The notes: generated by a model from the sequence alone, not told the origin. A stretch of DNA of 64,000 bases from Oscillospiraceae bacterium (GCA_017468365.1 JAFUIS010000017.1:28436-92435); one strand, 5' to 3'; positions 44,389 to 53,595 are shown, numbered from the stretch's first letter. A program made the numbers and translations.

Positions 44389-46176
44389 TTATTTGTTCTT
44401 TTTGGGTTTGGAAAATTCTTCGGTTGCGGGTGTGAATTCAAAGTTTATTCCGTTATCGCCTTTGCTGCCAAGGGTGGTGACGGTATATTTTCCGTCGTTA
44501 TAATAAAGCACCGCTTCCTGAGGCCAGGAATGCATTCCGAGGGCAACGGGGATATCGCTTTTGACAGTTTTCAAAAGGTTGCCTTCGGCATCAAAGAAAG
44601 CGATTTTGTAACAGGGCGGCTCTGCGCCGTTTTCACCGTAGACCTGATCGGAACTTCCTTCCCAATAAAGAATGGTGTAGCTCATGTTTTCCGGGTCGCG
44701 CCTGAAAGCAAGAAGACAGCGGTAATCACCGTTTACGGATTCGACGTTGAAGGGGAATTTTTCTTCAAGAGAGAAGGTGAGTTCTTTTGTGGCGGGATCA
44801 TAGATCCTGAGCGCGGTCTGGGTCTTGTAATAAATTTCGCCGTTTTTAAGGAATCCGCAGTAAGTTCCGATTCCGCCGTCGAACATATAGGAAAGTTCGC
44901 CGGTTTCGGCATTTCTCAAAACGACAGAGAATCCGAATCCGTCGCCGCCGCTGGTATAGGAAGCTTCATGAAGGGAATATATCTTATCTTCGGTGACGTC
45001 AAAGGCTTTTGAAAGATGTTCGTCCTCAAAGGCGTATTTCGCCTCCAGAGTCTTTTTGCGGAAGTCGAGGGTAATTTCACGGTGATAAAATTCCGAGGTC
45101 ACAACGGCCTTCTTTCCGTTGTCAGAAACCGAAAGGGTCGCGGCGACGTTTCCGTTTTCGTCATAGCCCAGGGGATAGAAGTTTTCCAATTCGATATAGT
45201 TCTCGATCTTTCCGTTTTTCTTGAGGATAATGAATTTTGAAGAAGGAGAATCCGGATTTTCCGGGTCATATTTTTTGCCGCTGGCATAGGTCACGGAATA
45301 ATCTTTGTCGTAGATATTTTCGGAATATTCCGAAAGAACGTAGCCTTCCGTTTTTTCAAGGTCATATTCCAGAGCGGAGGAAAGATATTTCCTTCCCTCG
45401 AATTCATAAAAATAGGAATTTTCGGAAAATTTGGGAAGGGCGTTTTCGCCGAAGCTTCCGTAGGGAATGGGGAAGTCGCCGATTTTTGAAACCTGTTCAA
45501 AATTTGAATCATAGGTATAGATAACGCCTTTTCCGGAAGGAGCTTTTCCGTCCTTCGGAATTTGGCAGACGGGAATATAATATCCGTTTTCGTCGGTAAG
45601 GGCAACGCTCATTGGCCAGACGTGGTAATAATCGTTTTCGGGAAGAAGGATCTGGCCGACGAGTTCAAAGTTTTCGTCAACGAAAACAACTTTTCCAAGG
45701 GTCATGAAAAACCTTGTTCCGTTTTCAAGAACACCTTCGCCGCCCCAGGAAGCAAGAACGTGGTCACCCTGTTTTTCCGGACGGAAGTTTTCCATATCCT
45801 TAAAAGAAACGACGCCTTTTGCTGGGAAGGAAAAGATGATGTCGCCGGTTTCGATTATGAAGTTGTAGGAAAAAACGCCGTCTTCAAGAAGATGAACGTT
45901 TCCGGGAGTTGCGGAAAAACCCTCGGACTTCCATTCGTCTTTCTGACCGCCAAGCCACATTCCCCTAACTTCGGCAACGCAGGCTTCTTCCAGCGGATCT
46001 TTTTCGGGTTTTTCGGGAACTTCTTCAATAAGTTTGTCCTCCGAGGAATTGAAATTATCGATCTGTTCCTGAGAAACCGGTTCTTTTTCATCTTCCTTAA
46101 CGGGTTCGGAAGGTTCTTTTTCGCAGGCGCACAAAAGCAAAAGCGAAGCAAGAAGCATTATAAAAAGCTTTTTCAT
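44389..46176 (-). CDS. Large lipoprotein of unknown function
   Basis: 595 residues. Signal peptide MKKLFIMLLASLLLLCAC with the lipid cysteine, then a Glu/Pro/Lys-rich linker to about residue 60. The rest has many short beta-strand-like repeats with Gly-Tyr and aromatic pairs (GVIYTYDSNFEQVSKIGD, YKIAFFDAEGNLLKTV), compatible with a beta-propeller. No family recognised. ATG 46176 follows GGCGG; the upstream frame lacks a ribosome site. Confidence 0.78.
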   Translation of the reverse strand: MKKLFIMLLASLLLLCACEKEPSEPVKEDEKEPVSQEQIDNFNSSEDKLIEEVPEKPEKDPLEEACVAEVRGMWLGGQKDEWKSEGFSATPGNVHLLEDGVFSYNFIIETGDIIFSFPAKGVVSFKDMENFRPEKQGDHVLASWGGEGVLENGTRFFMTLGKVVFVDENFELVGQILLPENDYYHVWPMSVALTDENGYYIPVCQIPKDGKAPSGKGVIYTYDSNFEQVSKIGDFPIPYGSFGENALPKFSENSYFYEFEGRKYLSSALEYDLEKTEGYVLSEYSENIYDKDYSVTYASGKKYDPENPDSPSSKFIILKKNGKIENYIELENFYPLGYDENGNVAATLSVSDNGKKAVVTSEFYHREITLDFRKKTLEAKYAFEDEHLSKAFDVTEDKIYSLHEASYTSGGDGFGFSVVLRNAETGELSYMFDGGIGTYCGFLKNGEIYYKTQTALRIYDPATKELTFSLEEKFPFNVESVNGDYRCLLAFRRDPENMSYTILYWEGSSDQVYGENGAEPPCYKIAFFDAEGNLLKTVKSDIPVALGMHSWPQEAVLYYNDGKYTVTTLGSKGDNGINFEFTPATEEFSKPKKNK

Positions 46177-46260
46177 TTTTTCACCGCCGTTTTTAAAACT
46201 TATTTTTTGCTCTCTGTCTATAAAGTGTATAAACAGGCGGAAAATGTTGCAGATTTTTAA

Positions 46261-46298
46261 AAAAAATTTGAGCACGGGTGCGCCGTGCTCAATATTTT
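46261..46298 (-). terminator. Terminator built from paired TGAGCAC motifs
   Basis: 10-base stem TTGAGCACGG / CCGTGCTCAA (46268-46277 with 46283-46292), followed by seven T on the minus strand, after the Tim44-like gene. Confidence 0.85.
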
Positions 46299-46305
46299 TA
46301 TAATT

Positions 46306-47247
46306 TTATGCGGAAACCTGGCTGATTCCCTTGATGTCGGAAACGACCCAGCCGTATTCACCGCTGGTGACAACGCTTCCGCAGTATTCACAGACGGCGC
46401 TGCGGTTAAGGTCAAGGGGCGCGCCGCAGTTGGGACATTTTTTGTCGTCAACAATTTCGTCCTCTGCGGTAAGTTTCCCGAGGGTGCGGATAAAGGTCCA
46501 GCGATAGGTCATAAAGAGTTCGCGGTTCATATCGCCGCGGATGACGTTTCCGGTGCGGTCGTCGGTGACGTAATCGCAGATCCTCGAAAGAATTTCAACG
46601 GTTACGATATCGTTTTTGCTGTCGCAGGTGCAGCCGACTATGTTTGCGCTGAGAACGGAAACTCTTTCAACGTGGTTGGTCTGTCCGCGCTGGATATATC
46701 CTTTTACCTGACGGTCGGATTTTGCATAAAGCTCTTCGGTAAGGTGGGGACGAACGTCGGTAAGATCCCTTGCGCTCCATGCATCCTGGAAGCGGACGTA
46801 AAGATTCGAAACCTCGCCGAGGAACTTGGATTCGCTGAAAGCAGGGTCGCGGCGTTTAAGACCCGCAACGTCGTTAACAAGGGTTTCGGCTTGCTGGCGG
46901 GGAACGTTTACTCTTCTGTTTACGGAAGATTTTTTGATGTTTCGGCTGCCGGCAATGCTGCCGAGGATAATGGCGATAACTATAACGGTGATTATGATTT
47001 CCATTCCGCCGATATCGCCGTCGGAACTGTAATCGCCGCCGTCATAATAGTAATAGTTGTCGCTGTAGCCCGAATCCCAGCTGTCGTAACCGGAATCCCA
47101 GCTGTCATAACCCGAATCCCAGCCGCCGAAATCCGAACCGCCCCAATCGGAACCGCCGGCAAAATCGCCGAAATCCGCAAAGGCAACGGTGGACATTGAA
47201 AAAGCGAGAACAAGCGCAAGAACAAGGAGAAGTATCTTTTTTTTCAT
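46306..47247 (-). CDS. Exported Tim44-like domain protein with zinc ribbon
   Basis: 313 residues. Signal peptide MKKKILLLVLALVLAFSM, a Gly/Asp/Tyr/Ser-rich stretch with three WDSGYDS-type repeats and a tyrosine run, a membrane helix (IIITVIVIAIILGSIAGS), then a Tim44-like domain (DPAFSESKFLGEVSNLYVRF, ARDLTDVRPHLTEELY), ending in a CPNCGAPLDL...CEYCGSVV zinc ribbon. The Tim44 and zinc parts should be cytoplasmic. ATG 47247 is eight bases after GGAGG. Confidence 0.87.
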   Translation of the reverse strand: MKKKILLLVLALVLAFSMSTVAFADFGDFAGGSDWGGSDFGGWDSGYDSWDSGYDSWDSGYSDNYYYYDGGDYSSDGDIGGMEIIITVIVIAIILGSIAGSRNIKKSSVNRRVNVPRQQAETLVNDVAGLKRRDPAFSESKFLGEVSNLYVRFQDAWSARDLTDVRPHLTEELYAKSDRQVKGYIQRGQTNHVERVSVLSANIVGCTCDSKNDIVTVEILSRICDYVTDDRTGNVIRGDMNRELFMTYRWTFIRTLGKLTAEDEIVDDKKCPNCGAPLDLNRSAVCEYCGSVVTSGEYGWVVSDIKGISQVSA

Positions 47248-47273
47248 AAAGTTCACCTCCGTTTTATAATTCG

Positions 47274-47302
47274 ATTTTATCAAAAAAACGCGGAATGTTC
47301 AA
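47274..47302 (-). promoter_or_regulatory. Promoter of the Tim44-like gene
   Basis: TTGAAC (47302-47297), 17-base spacer, TAAAAT (47279-47274). Confidence 0.6.
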
Positions 47303-47487
47303 TATAAGAGGACAAAATTTAACATTTATAATTTATTTTTAAAATATTCCGAAAAAAACTAAAAATTTTTCCAAAATAACTGTTGCATTTTTCGTTTTTA
47401 TGTTACTTTATTAGTAGGAAGCGAAATTCGCGGAAAAACCGCGTTTTTGAAAAGAAAAGAAAAAAGGGAAAAGGGTGTGATTGTTTC

Positions 47488-48057
47488 GTGATTGTGACCC
47501 TTGCTGCCATGACCGGCGAAATTGAACGCGCCTTTATGACAGATATCTATATAAAATACAGCGATATTATGAAGAAAAAAGCCGAAAAGCTTCTTTCGAG
47601 CGAAACCGAAGCGGAAGAACTTGTTCAGGACGTTTTCATGAAACTTATCGAGCGGGCGGATTTTGTTATGGGAGTTGATGAAAAAAAGCTTCCGGCATAT
47701 CTTATGGCCGCGGTAAGAAATTCGGTGATGAACCATTACCGCCGAAGAAACGTTGAGAAAAAGTATTTTACCGAAGTGGACGAGGAAGAGGCAATTGAAT
47801 GGGTAAAAGATGAGGCGCCTCTTCCGGAAGAAATTTATCTTCAGAAGGAAAAAGCAAGCGAACTTTCGAAAGCGCTTCAAAAACTTCCGGACAGGGACCG
47901 GCTTATTCTTGAAGAAAAATACATTCTTGAAATGAGCGACGCCCAGATATCGAAAGAATTCGGCGTTTCGGAAACAAGCGTAAGATCTTATCTTACAAGG
48001 GCAAGGCGAAAAGCCTATGAAATTTTGTCAAAGGAGGGTGAATATGTCAGAAGATAA
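47488..48057 (+). CDS. ECF-type RNA polymerase sigma factor
   Basis: 189 residues. Region 2 reads AEELVQDVFMKLIERADFV, with LPAYLMAAVRNSVMNHYRRR. Region 4 reads LQKLPDRDRLILEEKYILEM and SKEFGVSETSVRSYLTRARR. The best start is GTG 47488 (MIVTLAAMTGEIERAF), with GGG-rich sequence upstream; an ATG at 47509 is possible. Its end overlaps the next gene by 14 bases, typical of a sigma/anti-sigma pair. Confidence 0.9.
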   Translation: MIVTLAAMTGEIERAFMTDIYIKYSDIMKKKAEKLLSSETEAEELVQDVFMKLIERADFVMGVDEKKLPAYLMAAVRNSVMNHYRRRNVEKKYFTEVDEEEAIEWVKDEAPLPEEIYLQKEKASELSKALQKLPDRDRLILEEKYILEMSDAQISKEFGVSETSVRSYLTRARRKAYEILSKEGEYVRR

Positions 48058-49231
48058 AAAATACTGTCTTTCGGATGAAGACATCGAAAAAGCATATGAA
48101 GATCTCCTTTTCAGAAGGGCAATGGCCCTTACCGCCGAAGAAGAAAGCCTTGAAATAGAGGAAGAGATCCTCGAAATGCCGCCTCTTTCCGAAGAGGACA
48201 TCGAGAGAAAGAAAAAAGAATTCGAAGCACTTCTTCAAAGAACCGTTGAAGCCCCCGAAAAAGAAAAAACCGAAGAACCCAAAAAGAAAAAAGGCATCAC
48301 TCTTGCCTTCGTCCTTAAAAAAGCCATTTCCGCCGCCGCAATGATAACCTTTGTGGCAATAATCTCCCTTTCAACCGTTGTTGTCGCTTCCGCGGACGCA
48401 AGAGAGATCGTAGCGGAATATATCTATTCCTTTGCCTATAACGAAGCGGGTCCCATTACCGAAATAAAACCCGCGGCGGATTCTGAAGACGAAACCGAAC
48501 AGGAAGAGCCCAAAAAAGAAAAAACTCTCGGCGAATGGGTCGCGACCTACGTTCCCGAAGGCTACGTCTTTGAAGGCGTCGAAGAGTTTTCCACCATGAA
48601 GATAACCGAATACAAAAAAGGCGAAGAGGACAGCATTTATCTCAACGAATCCGGACTTACCACCGTTGCCCACGTTGACACCGAAAACGCGGACTACGTC
48701 GAAAGAATCGTAATCGGCGAAAGCGAAGCCCTTCTTGTTGTCAAAAACGGCACCACCAGTATCGACTGGTGCACCGACGACACCTTCCTTTCAGTAATCG
48801 GCGGCGCGGATAAAAATGAAATGATTGCCTTTGCCCGCGGAGTAAAAAGAGCCGACGGAAAACGCAGCACCAAATTCGTCGACCAGGAAATTTATTCCTA
48901 TGACGATTCCTATGCGCCCACCTATATGACCAAAGGCTTCGTTCTCGGCAACATCTATGGCGAAAGCACCGACGATATCACCGTTGAATACAGCAACGGC
49001 GACAAGATGATAGTCATCGACCAGTTTACCGATGGAATCATGAGGATAGACGTTTCCGGCGCGGAAGTTAAAGAAAACGTAACAGTCGGCGAAAACAAAG
49101 CCCTGTTCATTATCAAAGACGGCGTTATTTCCGTAACCTGGGCGATAGAAAACCGCACCATTCACGTCTGGGGCAACGCAGACAGAGAAGAAATCATAAA
49201 AGTTGCCGAAAGCATTAAAAAAGTTGAATGA
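48044..49231 (+). CDS. DUF4367 membrane protein, candidate anti-sigma factor
   Basis: 395 residues. The N-terminal ~85 residues are acidic and helical (LSDEDIEKAYEDLLFRRAMA) and would face the cytoplasm. One membrane helix follows (ISAAAMITFVAIISLSTVVV). The extracytoplasmic part has two DUF4367-like copies, each with a YVERIVIGESEALLVVKNGT-type or VKENVTVGENKALFIIKDGV-type strand and a WxxxxxxxxVxG end. Cotranslated with the sigma gene, which suggests an anti-sigma role. AAAGGAGG precedes ATG. Confidence 0.82.
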   Translation: MSEDKKYCLSDEDIEKAYEDLLFRRAMALTAEEESLEIEEEILEMPPLSEEDIERKKKEFEALLQRTVEAPEKEKTEEPKKKKGITLAFVLKKAISAAAMITFVAIISLSTVVVASADAREIVAEYIYSFAYNEAGPITEIKPAADSEDETEQEEPKKEKTLGEWVATYVPEGYVFEGVEEFSTMKITEYKKGEEDSIYLNESGLTTVAHVDTENADYVERIVIGESEALLVVKNGTTSIDWCTDDTFLSVIGGADKNEMIAFARGVKRADGKRSTKFVDQEIYSYDDSYAPTYMTKGFVLGNIYGESTDDITVEYSNGDKMIVIDQFTDGIMRIDVSGAEVKENVTVGENKALFIIKDGVISVTWAIENRTIHVWGNADREEIIKVAESIKKVE

Positions 49232-49260
49232 GCACCGAAAAGCGGCGCTCACCGGATAAA

Positions 49261-49298
49261 ATCAAAAGCCCGTGCTCATTTGAGCACGGGCTTTTGAT
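49261..49298. terminator. Perfect palindromic terminator built from paired TGAGCAC motifs
   Basis: 18-base perfect arms with a two-base TT centre (49261-49278 with 49281-49298). The core is GCCCGTGCTCA / TGAGCACGGGC with A and T runs at the base. Serves the anti-sigma gene and hydA from both sides. Confidence 0.85.
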
Positions 49299-49323
49299 TT
49301 GTTGAGATTTTCTTGGGGAGAAA

Positions 49324-51093
49324 TCAATCTCTGAAAGGGTCTCTTCCCTTATAGGAAGTATGGAGAAGCTCGTGAGCCTTATGGGAGTTCGGCTCGCCGA
49401 GGAATTCCTCATAAAGTTTCTGGACCTGGGTGTTCTTATGGCTCTGGCGAAGAACGCTTCTCTGGTCCTCGGAATAAAGTGCGGAGGCACGTTTCTGCAT
49501 ATAGGTATCAAGGATATCGTGGTCCTCATTGGGAAGGAATACGGGACGAACATAAGGCTGACCGCCGCCGTTAACACAGCCGCCGGGGCATCCCATGATC
49601 TCGATGAACTGATAGGGGCTTTCGCCTTTACGGATCTGGTCCATAAGAACTTTTGCGTTCTTCATGCCGTGTGCAACTGCAAAACGGAGGATCTGTCCGT
49701 TGATCTCGATCTGGGATTCTTTGATGCCGTCAAATCCGCGGACGGAAGTGAAAGCGATGGCACCGTGTTCTTTTCCGGTAAGTACGTGATAAACGGTACG
49801 AAGAGCAGCTTCCATAACGCCGCCGGTTACGCCGAAGATTACGCCTGCGCCGGAAGCTTCGCCCATGATATCCGCATCGAATTCTTCATCGGGAAGTTTG
49901 GTGAAAACGATACCGCTGCGGCGGATCATTTCGGCAAGTTCGCGGGTGGTGATAACTGCATCAACGTCTTTAAGGCCTTCTTCGTTCACCATTTCGGGAC
50001 GCTCTTTTTCAAATTTCTTTGCGGTGCAGGGCATTACGGAAACAACGAAAATATCTTTGGGGTTAAGTCCGTTTTTCTCTGCGTAATAGCTCTTGATGAT
50101 GGCACCCTGCATCTGATGAGGAGATTTGCAGGAAGAAAGGTGGTCAAGCTGGTCTGCGTAATAGGTTTCGCAATAGTTTACCCAACCGGGAGAGCAGGAG
50201 GTGATCATGGGAAGAACACCGCCGTTTTTCATTCTGTTAAGAAGTTCGGTGCCTTCTTCCATAATGGTAAGGTCTGCGCCGAAGTCGGTGTCATAAACTT
50301 TTTCAAAGCCGAGTCTTCTGAGAGCTGCGACCATTTTTCCGGTTACGGGGGTGCCGATGGGCATTCCGAATTCTTCGCCAAGGGCGGCTCTTACTGCGGG
50401 AGCGGTCTGGACGATGACGTGACGGCCGAGAGCCATTGCTTCGTCGACTTTTTCGATCTCGGATTTGAGCATGAGAGCGCCGGTGGGGCAAACGGAAACG
50501 CACTGTCCGCAAAGGATGCAGGGAGATTTATCGAAAGGTCTGTTTCCGGCAGGACCTACGATTGCGTTGAAGCCGCGGTTTTCATAACCGAGAACGCCGT
50601 TTCCGTGGGCGTTTTTGCATCTTGCAACGCAGCGTCCGCAAAGAATGCATTTGCTGGTGTCGCGGACGATGGAGGGGTTGAGTTCGTCAACGGTGACAGG
50701 GGTCTGGGCGCCTTTGAACATATCGGGTCTTGCGCCGGTAAGTTTTGCAACGTGGAGAAGTTCGCATTTTCCGTTCTTCTCGCACTGCTGGCAGTTTATG
50801 GAATGGTTGGAAAGAAGAAGCTCAACGGAAGTTCTTCTTGCCGCGGTGGCTTTGGGGGAAGAAATGCTGATTTCCATTCCTTCAAAAACCGGGAATACGC
50901 AGGAAGCAACAAGGCTTCTCATGCCTTTTACTTCAACAAGGCAAACGCGGCAGGAACCCTGGTTGCATTCGCCGTGGTTAAAGTCGCAAAGAGAAGGGAT
51001 CTCGTATCCGCAGGCTCTTGCTGCGTCGATTACGGTAAGGCCTTCTTCGACCTGATAAGGCTGGCCTTCGATTTTAATATTGATTTTGCTCAT
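49324..51093 (-). CDS. hydA: [FeFe] hydrogenase catalytic subunit HydA (trimeric type)
   Basis: 589 residues. The N-terminal plant-type [2Fe-2S] site spans SLCDFNHGECNQGSCRVC, then a His/Cys cluster NHSINCQQCEKNGKC and two [4Fe-4S] motifs CILCGRCVARC and CILCGQCVSVC. H-cluster motifs are L1 TSCSPGWVNYCE, L2 MPCTAKKFE and L3 EIMGCPGGCVNGGGQP. With HydB and HydC it forms the NADH-linked, probably electron-bifurcating complex that makes H2. Last gene of hydC-hydB-hydA. Confidence 0.97.
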   Translation of the reverse strand: MSKINIKIEGQPYQVEEGLTVIDAARACGYEIPSLCDFNHGECNQGSCRVCLVEVKGMRSLVASCVFPVFEGMEISISSPKATAARRTSVELLLSNHSINCQQCEKNGKCELLHVAKLTGARPDMFKGAQTPVTVDELNPSIVRDTSKCILCGRCVARCKNAHGNGVLGYENRGFNAIVGPAGNRPFDKSPCILCGQCVSVCPTGALMLKSEIEKVDEAMALGRHVIVQTAPAVRAALGEEFGMPIGTPVTGKMVAALRRLGFEKVYDTDFGADLTIMEEGTELLNRMKNGGVLPMITSCSPGWVNYCETYYADQLDHLSSCKSPHQMQGAIIKSYYAEKNGLNPKDIFVVSVMPCTAKKFEKERPEMVNEEGLKDVDAVITTRELAEMIRRSGIVFTKLPDEEFDADIMGEASGAGVIFGVTGGVMEAALRTVYHVLTGKEHGAIAFTSVRGFDGIKESQIEINGQILRFAVAHGMKNAKVLMDQIRKGESPYQFIEIMGCPGGCVNGGGQPYVRPVFLPNEDHDILDTYMQKRASALYSEDQRSVLRQSHKNTQVQKLYEEFLGEPNSHKAHELLHTSYKGRDPFRD

Positions 51094-51107
51094 TTCTTAT
51101 GCCCTCC

Positions 51108-52976
51108 TTACTGATCTTTGGAAATTGCGCCGAATTTGCAGGAAGAGATGCAAAGTCCGCATCTTACGCAAACCTCGGGGTCGATTACGAAGTTGGTTTT
51201 GCCAACTATGCCGGAAATTGCGCCAACGGGGCATTTCTTTGCGCAAAGGCTGCAGCGTTTGCACTTCTCGGCATCGATGGAATATACGGTAAGGTTTTTG
51301 CAAACATGTGCAGGGCATTTTTTATCCTGGATATGTGCGAGATATTCGTCATAGAAGGAAGCAAGAGTGGAGATAACGGGGTTTGCGGCGCTCTGTCCGA
51401 GAGAGCAAAGAGAGTTGCTCTGGCAGGCGTTGCCGATGGTTTCAAGCTCTTCGAGGTCTTTCATGGTTGCGTCGCCTTCGGTGATCTTGGTAAGGATCTC
51501 GAGCATTCTCTTGGTACCGATTCGGCAGGGAGAGCATTTTCCGCAGGATTCGTCGCAGATGAATTCCATATAGAATTTTGCAACGTCGACCATGCAGTTA
51601 TCTTCGTCCATAACAATTGCGCCGCCGGAACCCATCATGGAACCAAGGGCTACAAGGTTGTCAAAGTCGATGGAAACGTCAAGCTCGTCTTCGGTGATAC
51701 AGCCGCCGGAAGGACCGCCGGTCTGGATTGCTTTGAATTTTTTGCCGCCGGGAATTCCGCCGCCGATGTCATAAACAAGTTCGCGAAGGGTGGTACCCAT
51801 GGGAACTTCAACAAGGCCGACGTTGTTTACTTTGCCGCCAAGGGCAAAAACTTTGGTGCCTTTGGAACCGGTGGTGCCGTATTTGGTGAATTCGGCAACG
51901 CCGTTTCTGAGGATGTAAGGAACGGTTGCGAGAGTTTCAACGTTGTTTACGATAGTGGGTTTGTCCCAAAGACCGCGAACTGCAGGGAACGGAGGACGGG
52001 GTCTGGGCATACCGCGAAGTCCCTGGATGGAATGGAGAAGAGCGGTCTCTTCGCCGCAGACGAATGCGCCTGCACCAAGGCGGATATGTGCGCGGAAGCT
52101 GAATCCGCTGCCGAGGATGTCGTCACCGAGAAGGCCCTGTGCTTCAGCCATTGCAATGGCGTTGCGAAGACGTTTAACAGCGGTGGGATATTCCGCACGG
52201 ACGTAGAAATAACCTTCGGAAGCGCCGATGGCGTAACCTGCAATGGTCATACCTTCGATTACGGAAAGGGGGTTGTCTTCAAGAATGGAACGGTCCATGA
52301 ATGCGCCGGGGTCACCCTCGTCGCCGTTACATACAACGTATTTTTCCTTGCTGTCCTGGTTATAAGCAAACTGCCATTTGCGTCCGGTAAGGAAGCCGCC
52401 GCCGCCTCTTCCGCGAAGTCCGGAATCCAGAACGGTGGTAACAACTTCCTGAGGAGTCATTTTAAGGGCGTTTGCAAGACCCTGGTATGCGCCGCAGCCC
52501 AAAGCTTCGTCAAAGCTTTCGGGGTTGATAATGCCGCAGCCGTGAAGAGCGATTTTCTTCTGTTTTTTATAGAAAGGAATTTCTTCCTGTTTTGCGATTT
52601 TTTCGCCGGTTTTGGGATCGACGTAAAGAAGTCTTTCAACGATCTCGCCGCCGATAATATCTTTTTCAAAGATCTCCTCAATATCTTCCGGTTTTACAAG
52701 ACGATAAAGAACATCTTTGGGATAAACACGGATGAAGGGACCCTGGGAGCAAAGACCGAAGCAGCCGACTTTGCGGACGGCAACTTTATCTGCAAGGCCT
52801 TTTTCGGCGATAAGACGGTTGCACTCTTCTTCAAGTTTAAGTGCGCCGGAAGCAACACAGCCGCCGCCTCCGCAGATCATGAGATAGGTTTTTCCGTCAG
52901 AGCCGTTGAATTTGGAATCAAGGATCTCTTTGCAAACGGCGGCTCTTGCCATAAGTTCGTCATAGGTTCTGATCAT
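51108..52976 (-). CDS. hydB: NADH-binding hydrogenase subunit HydB (NuoF-like)
   Basis: 622 residues. An N-terminal thioredoxin-like [2Fe-2S] domain (CGGGGCVASG, GCFGLCSQGP) precedes the NuoF core: GLRGRGGGGFLTGRKWQ for NADH, VCNGDEGDPGAFMDR for FMN, and the cluster SCGKCSPCRIGTKRML. The end holds two [4Fe-4S] motifs, CKRCSLCAKKCP and CVRCGLCISSC. ATG overlaps the hydC stop by four bases. Confidence 0.97.
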   Translation of the reverse strand: MIRTYDELMARAAVCKEILDSKFNGSDGKTYLMICGGGGCVASGALKLEEECNRLIAEKGLADKVAVRKVGCFGLCSQGPFIRVYPKDVLYRLVKPEDIEEIFEKDIIGGEIVERLLYVDPKTGEKIAKQEEIPFYKKQKKIALHGCGIINPESFDEALGCGAYQGLANALKMTPQEVVTTVLDSGLRGRGGGGFLTGRKWQFAYNQDSKEKYVVCNGDEGDPGAFMDRSILEDNPLSVIEGMTIAGYAIGASEGYFYVRAEYPTAVKRLRNAIAMAEAQGLLGDDILGSGFSFRAHIRLGAGAFVCGEETALLHSIQGLRGMPRPRPPFPAVRGLWDKPTIVNNVETLATVPYILRNGVAEFTKYGTTGSKGTKVFALGGKVNNVGLVEVPMGTTLRELVYDIGGGIPGGKKFKAIQTGGPSGGCITEDELDVSIDFDNLVALGSMMGSGGAIVMDEDNCMVDVAKFYMEFICDESCGKCSPCRIGTKRMLEILTKITEGDATMKDLEELETIGNACQSNSLCSLGQSAANPVISTLASFYDEYLAHIQDKKCPAHVCKNLTVYSIDAEKCKRCSLCAKKCPVGAISGIVGKTNFVIDPEVCVRCGLCISSCKFGAISKDQ

Positions 52977-53464
52977 GCTTCTGCCGCCTCCTTTGCTCTG
53001 TATTCGTCGATGATGCCTGCGACCTGGCTTACTTCAACGTGAGGATAAACTTTTCCGTTGATGGTAACGGCGGGTGCAATTGCGCAAGCGCCGATGCAGC
53101 GAAGTGCATCTATGGTGAAAAGACCGTCATCGGTGGTCTCGCCGGGTTTGATTCCGAGAAGTTCGGAGAATTTGTCAACGATCTGCTGAGCGCCTTTTAC
53201 ATAGCAGGCGGTTCCCAGACAGCAGCCGATGACGTATTTTCCGTTGGGTTTGAGCGAGAAGAAAGAATAAAAAGTTACTACTCCGTAAATTTCGGCAACG
53301 GAAATGCCGGTGCGCTCGGAAACGACCTCCTGAACTTCCAGCGGAATATATCCGTATTCCTTCTGGATGTCGCTGAGGATCATGATGAGCGGAGTTTTTT
53401 CGTTTGCGTATCTGTCACAGATTTCATTGATCTTGACGACCGCGGCTTCGCTGAGATGAGCCAT
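52973..53464 (-). CDS. hydC: Hydrogenase subunit HydC (NuoE-like)
   Basis: 163 residues. Thioredoxin-like [2Fe-2S] protein with IQKEYGYIPLEVQEVVSERT, EIYGVVTFYSFF, and ligands CCLGTACYVKGA plus CIGACAIAPAV. First gene of the hydrogenase operon. ATG 53464 has GGGGG nine bases upstream; the longer frame to 53512 covers the leader and is not favoured. Confidence 0.95.
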   Translation of the reverse strand: MAHLSEAAVVKINEICDRYANEKTPLIMILSDIQKEYGYIPLEVQEVVSERTGISVAEIYGVVTFYSFFSLKPNGKYVIGCCLGTACYVKGAQQIVDKFSELLGIKPGETTDDGLFTIDALRCIGACAIAPAVTINGKVYPHVEVSQVAGIIDEYRAKEAAEA

Positions 53465-53559
53465 TTTTGATTTCCCCCTTGAACTGTTTTTTTGTTTCGT
53501 TTCTAAATCCACAAAATAAGAGAGCCCGCGCCGCTGTCAGCGTAGCTACCTCCCCAATT
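53465..53559 (-). promoter_or_regulatory. Structured leader of the hydrogenase operon
   Basis: About 100 bases of transcript before hydC. It begins AGAATTGGGGAGGTAGCTAC, then a CGCTG/CAGCG hairpin (around 53532-53542) and a G/C-rich block. GGGGAGG has no start codon at the right distance, so it is not an ordinary ribosome site. No known riboswitch was recognised. Confidence 0.35.
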
Positions 53560-53566
53560 CTGTTAA

Positions 53567-53595
53567 ATTATAAACCATATATAAATAAAAAGCAA
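53567..53595 (-). promoter_or_regulatory. Promoter of hydC-hydB-hydA
   Basis: TTGCTT (53595-53590), 17-base spacer, TATAAT (53572-53567). The 145 bases further upstream are AT-rich with a small AAATGCC/GGCATTT hairpin and no gene. Confidence 0.7.

Noticed and set aside
51099-53042. 647-codon plus-strand open frame
   Set aside because: Antisense to hydB, which carries all expected cofactor motifs.
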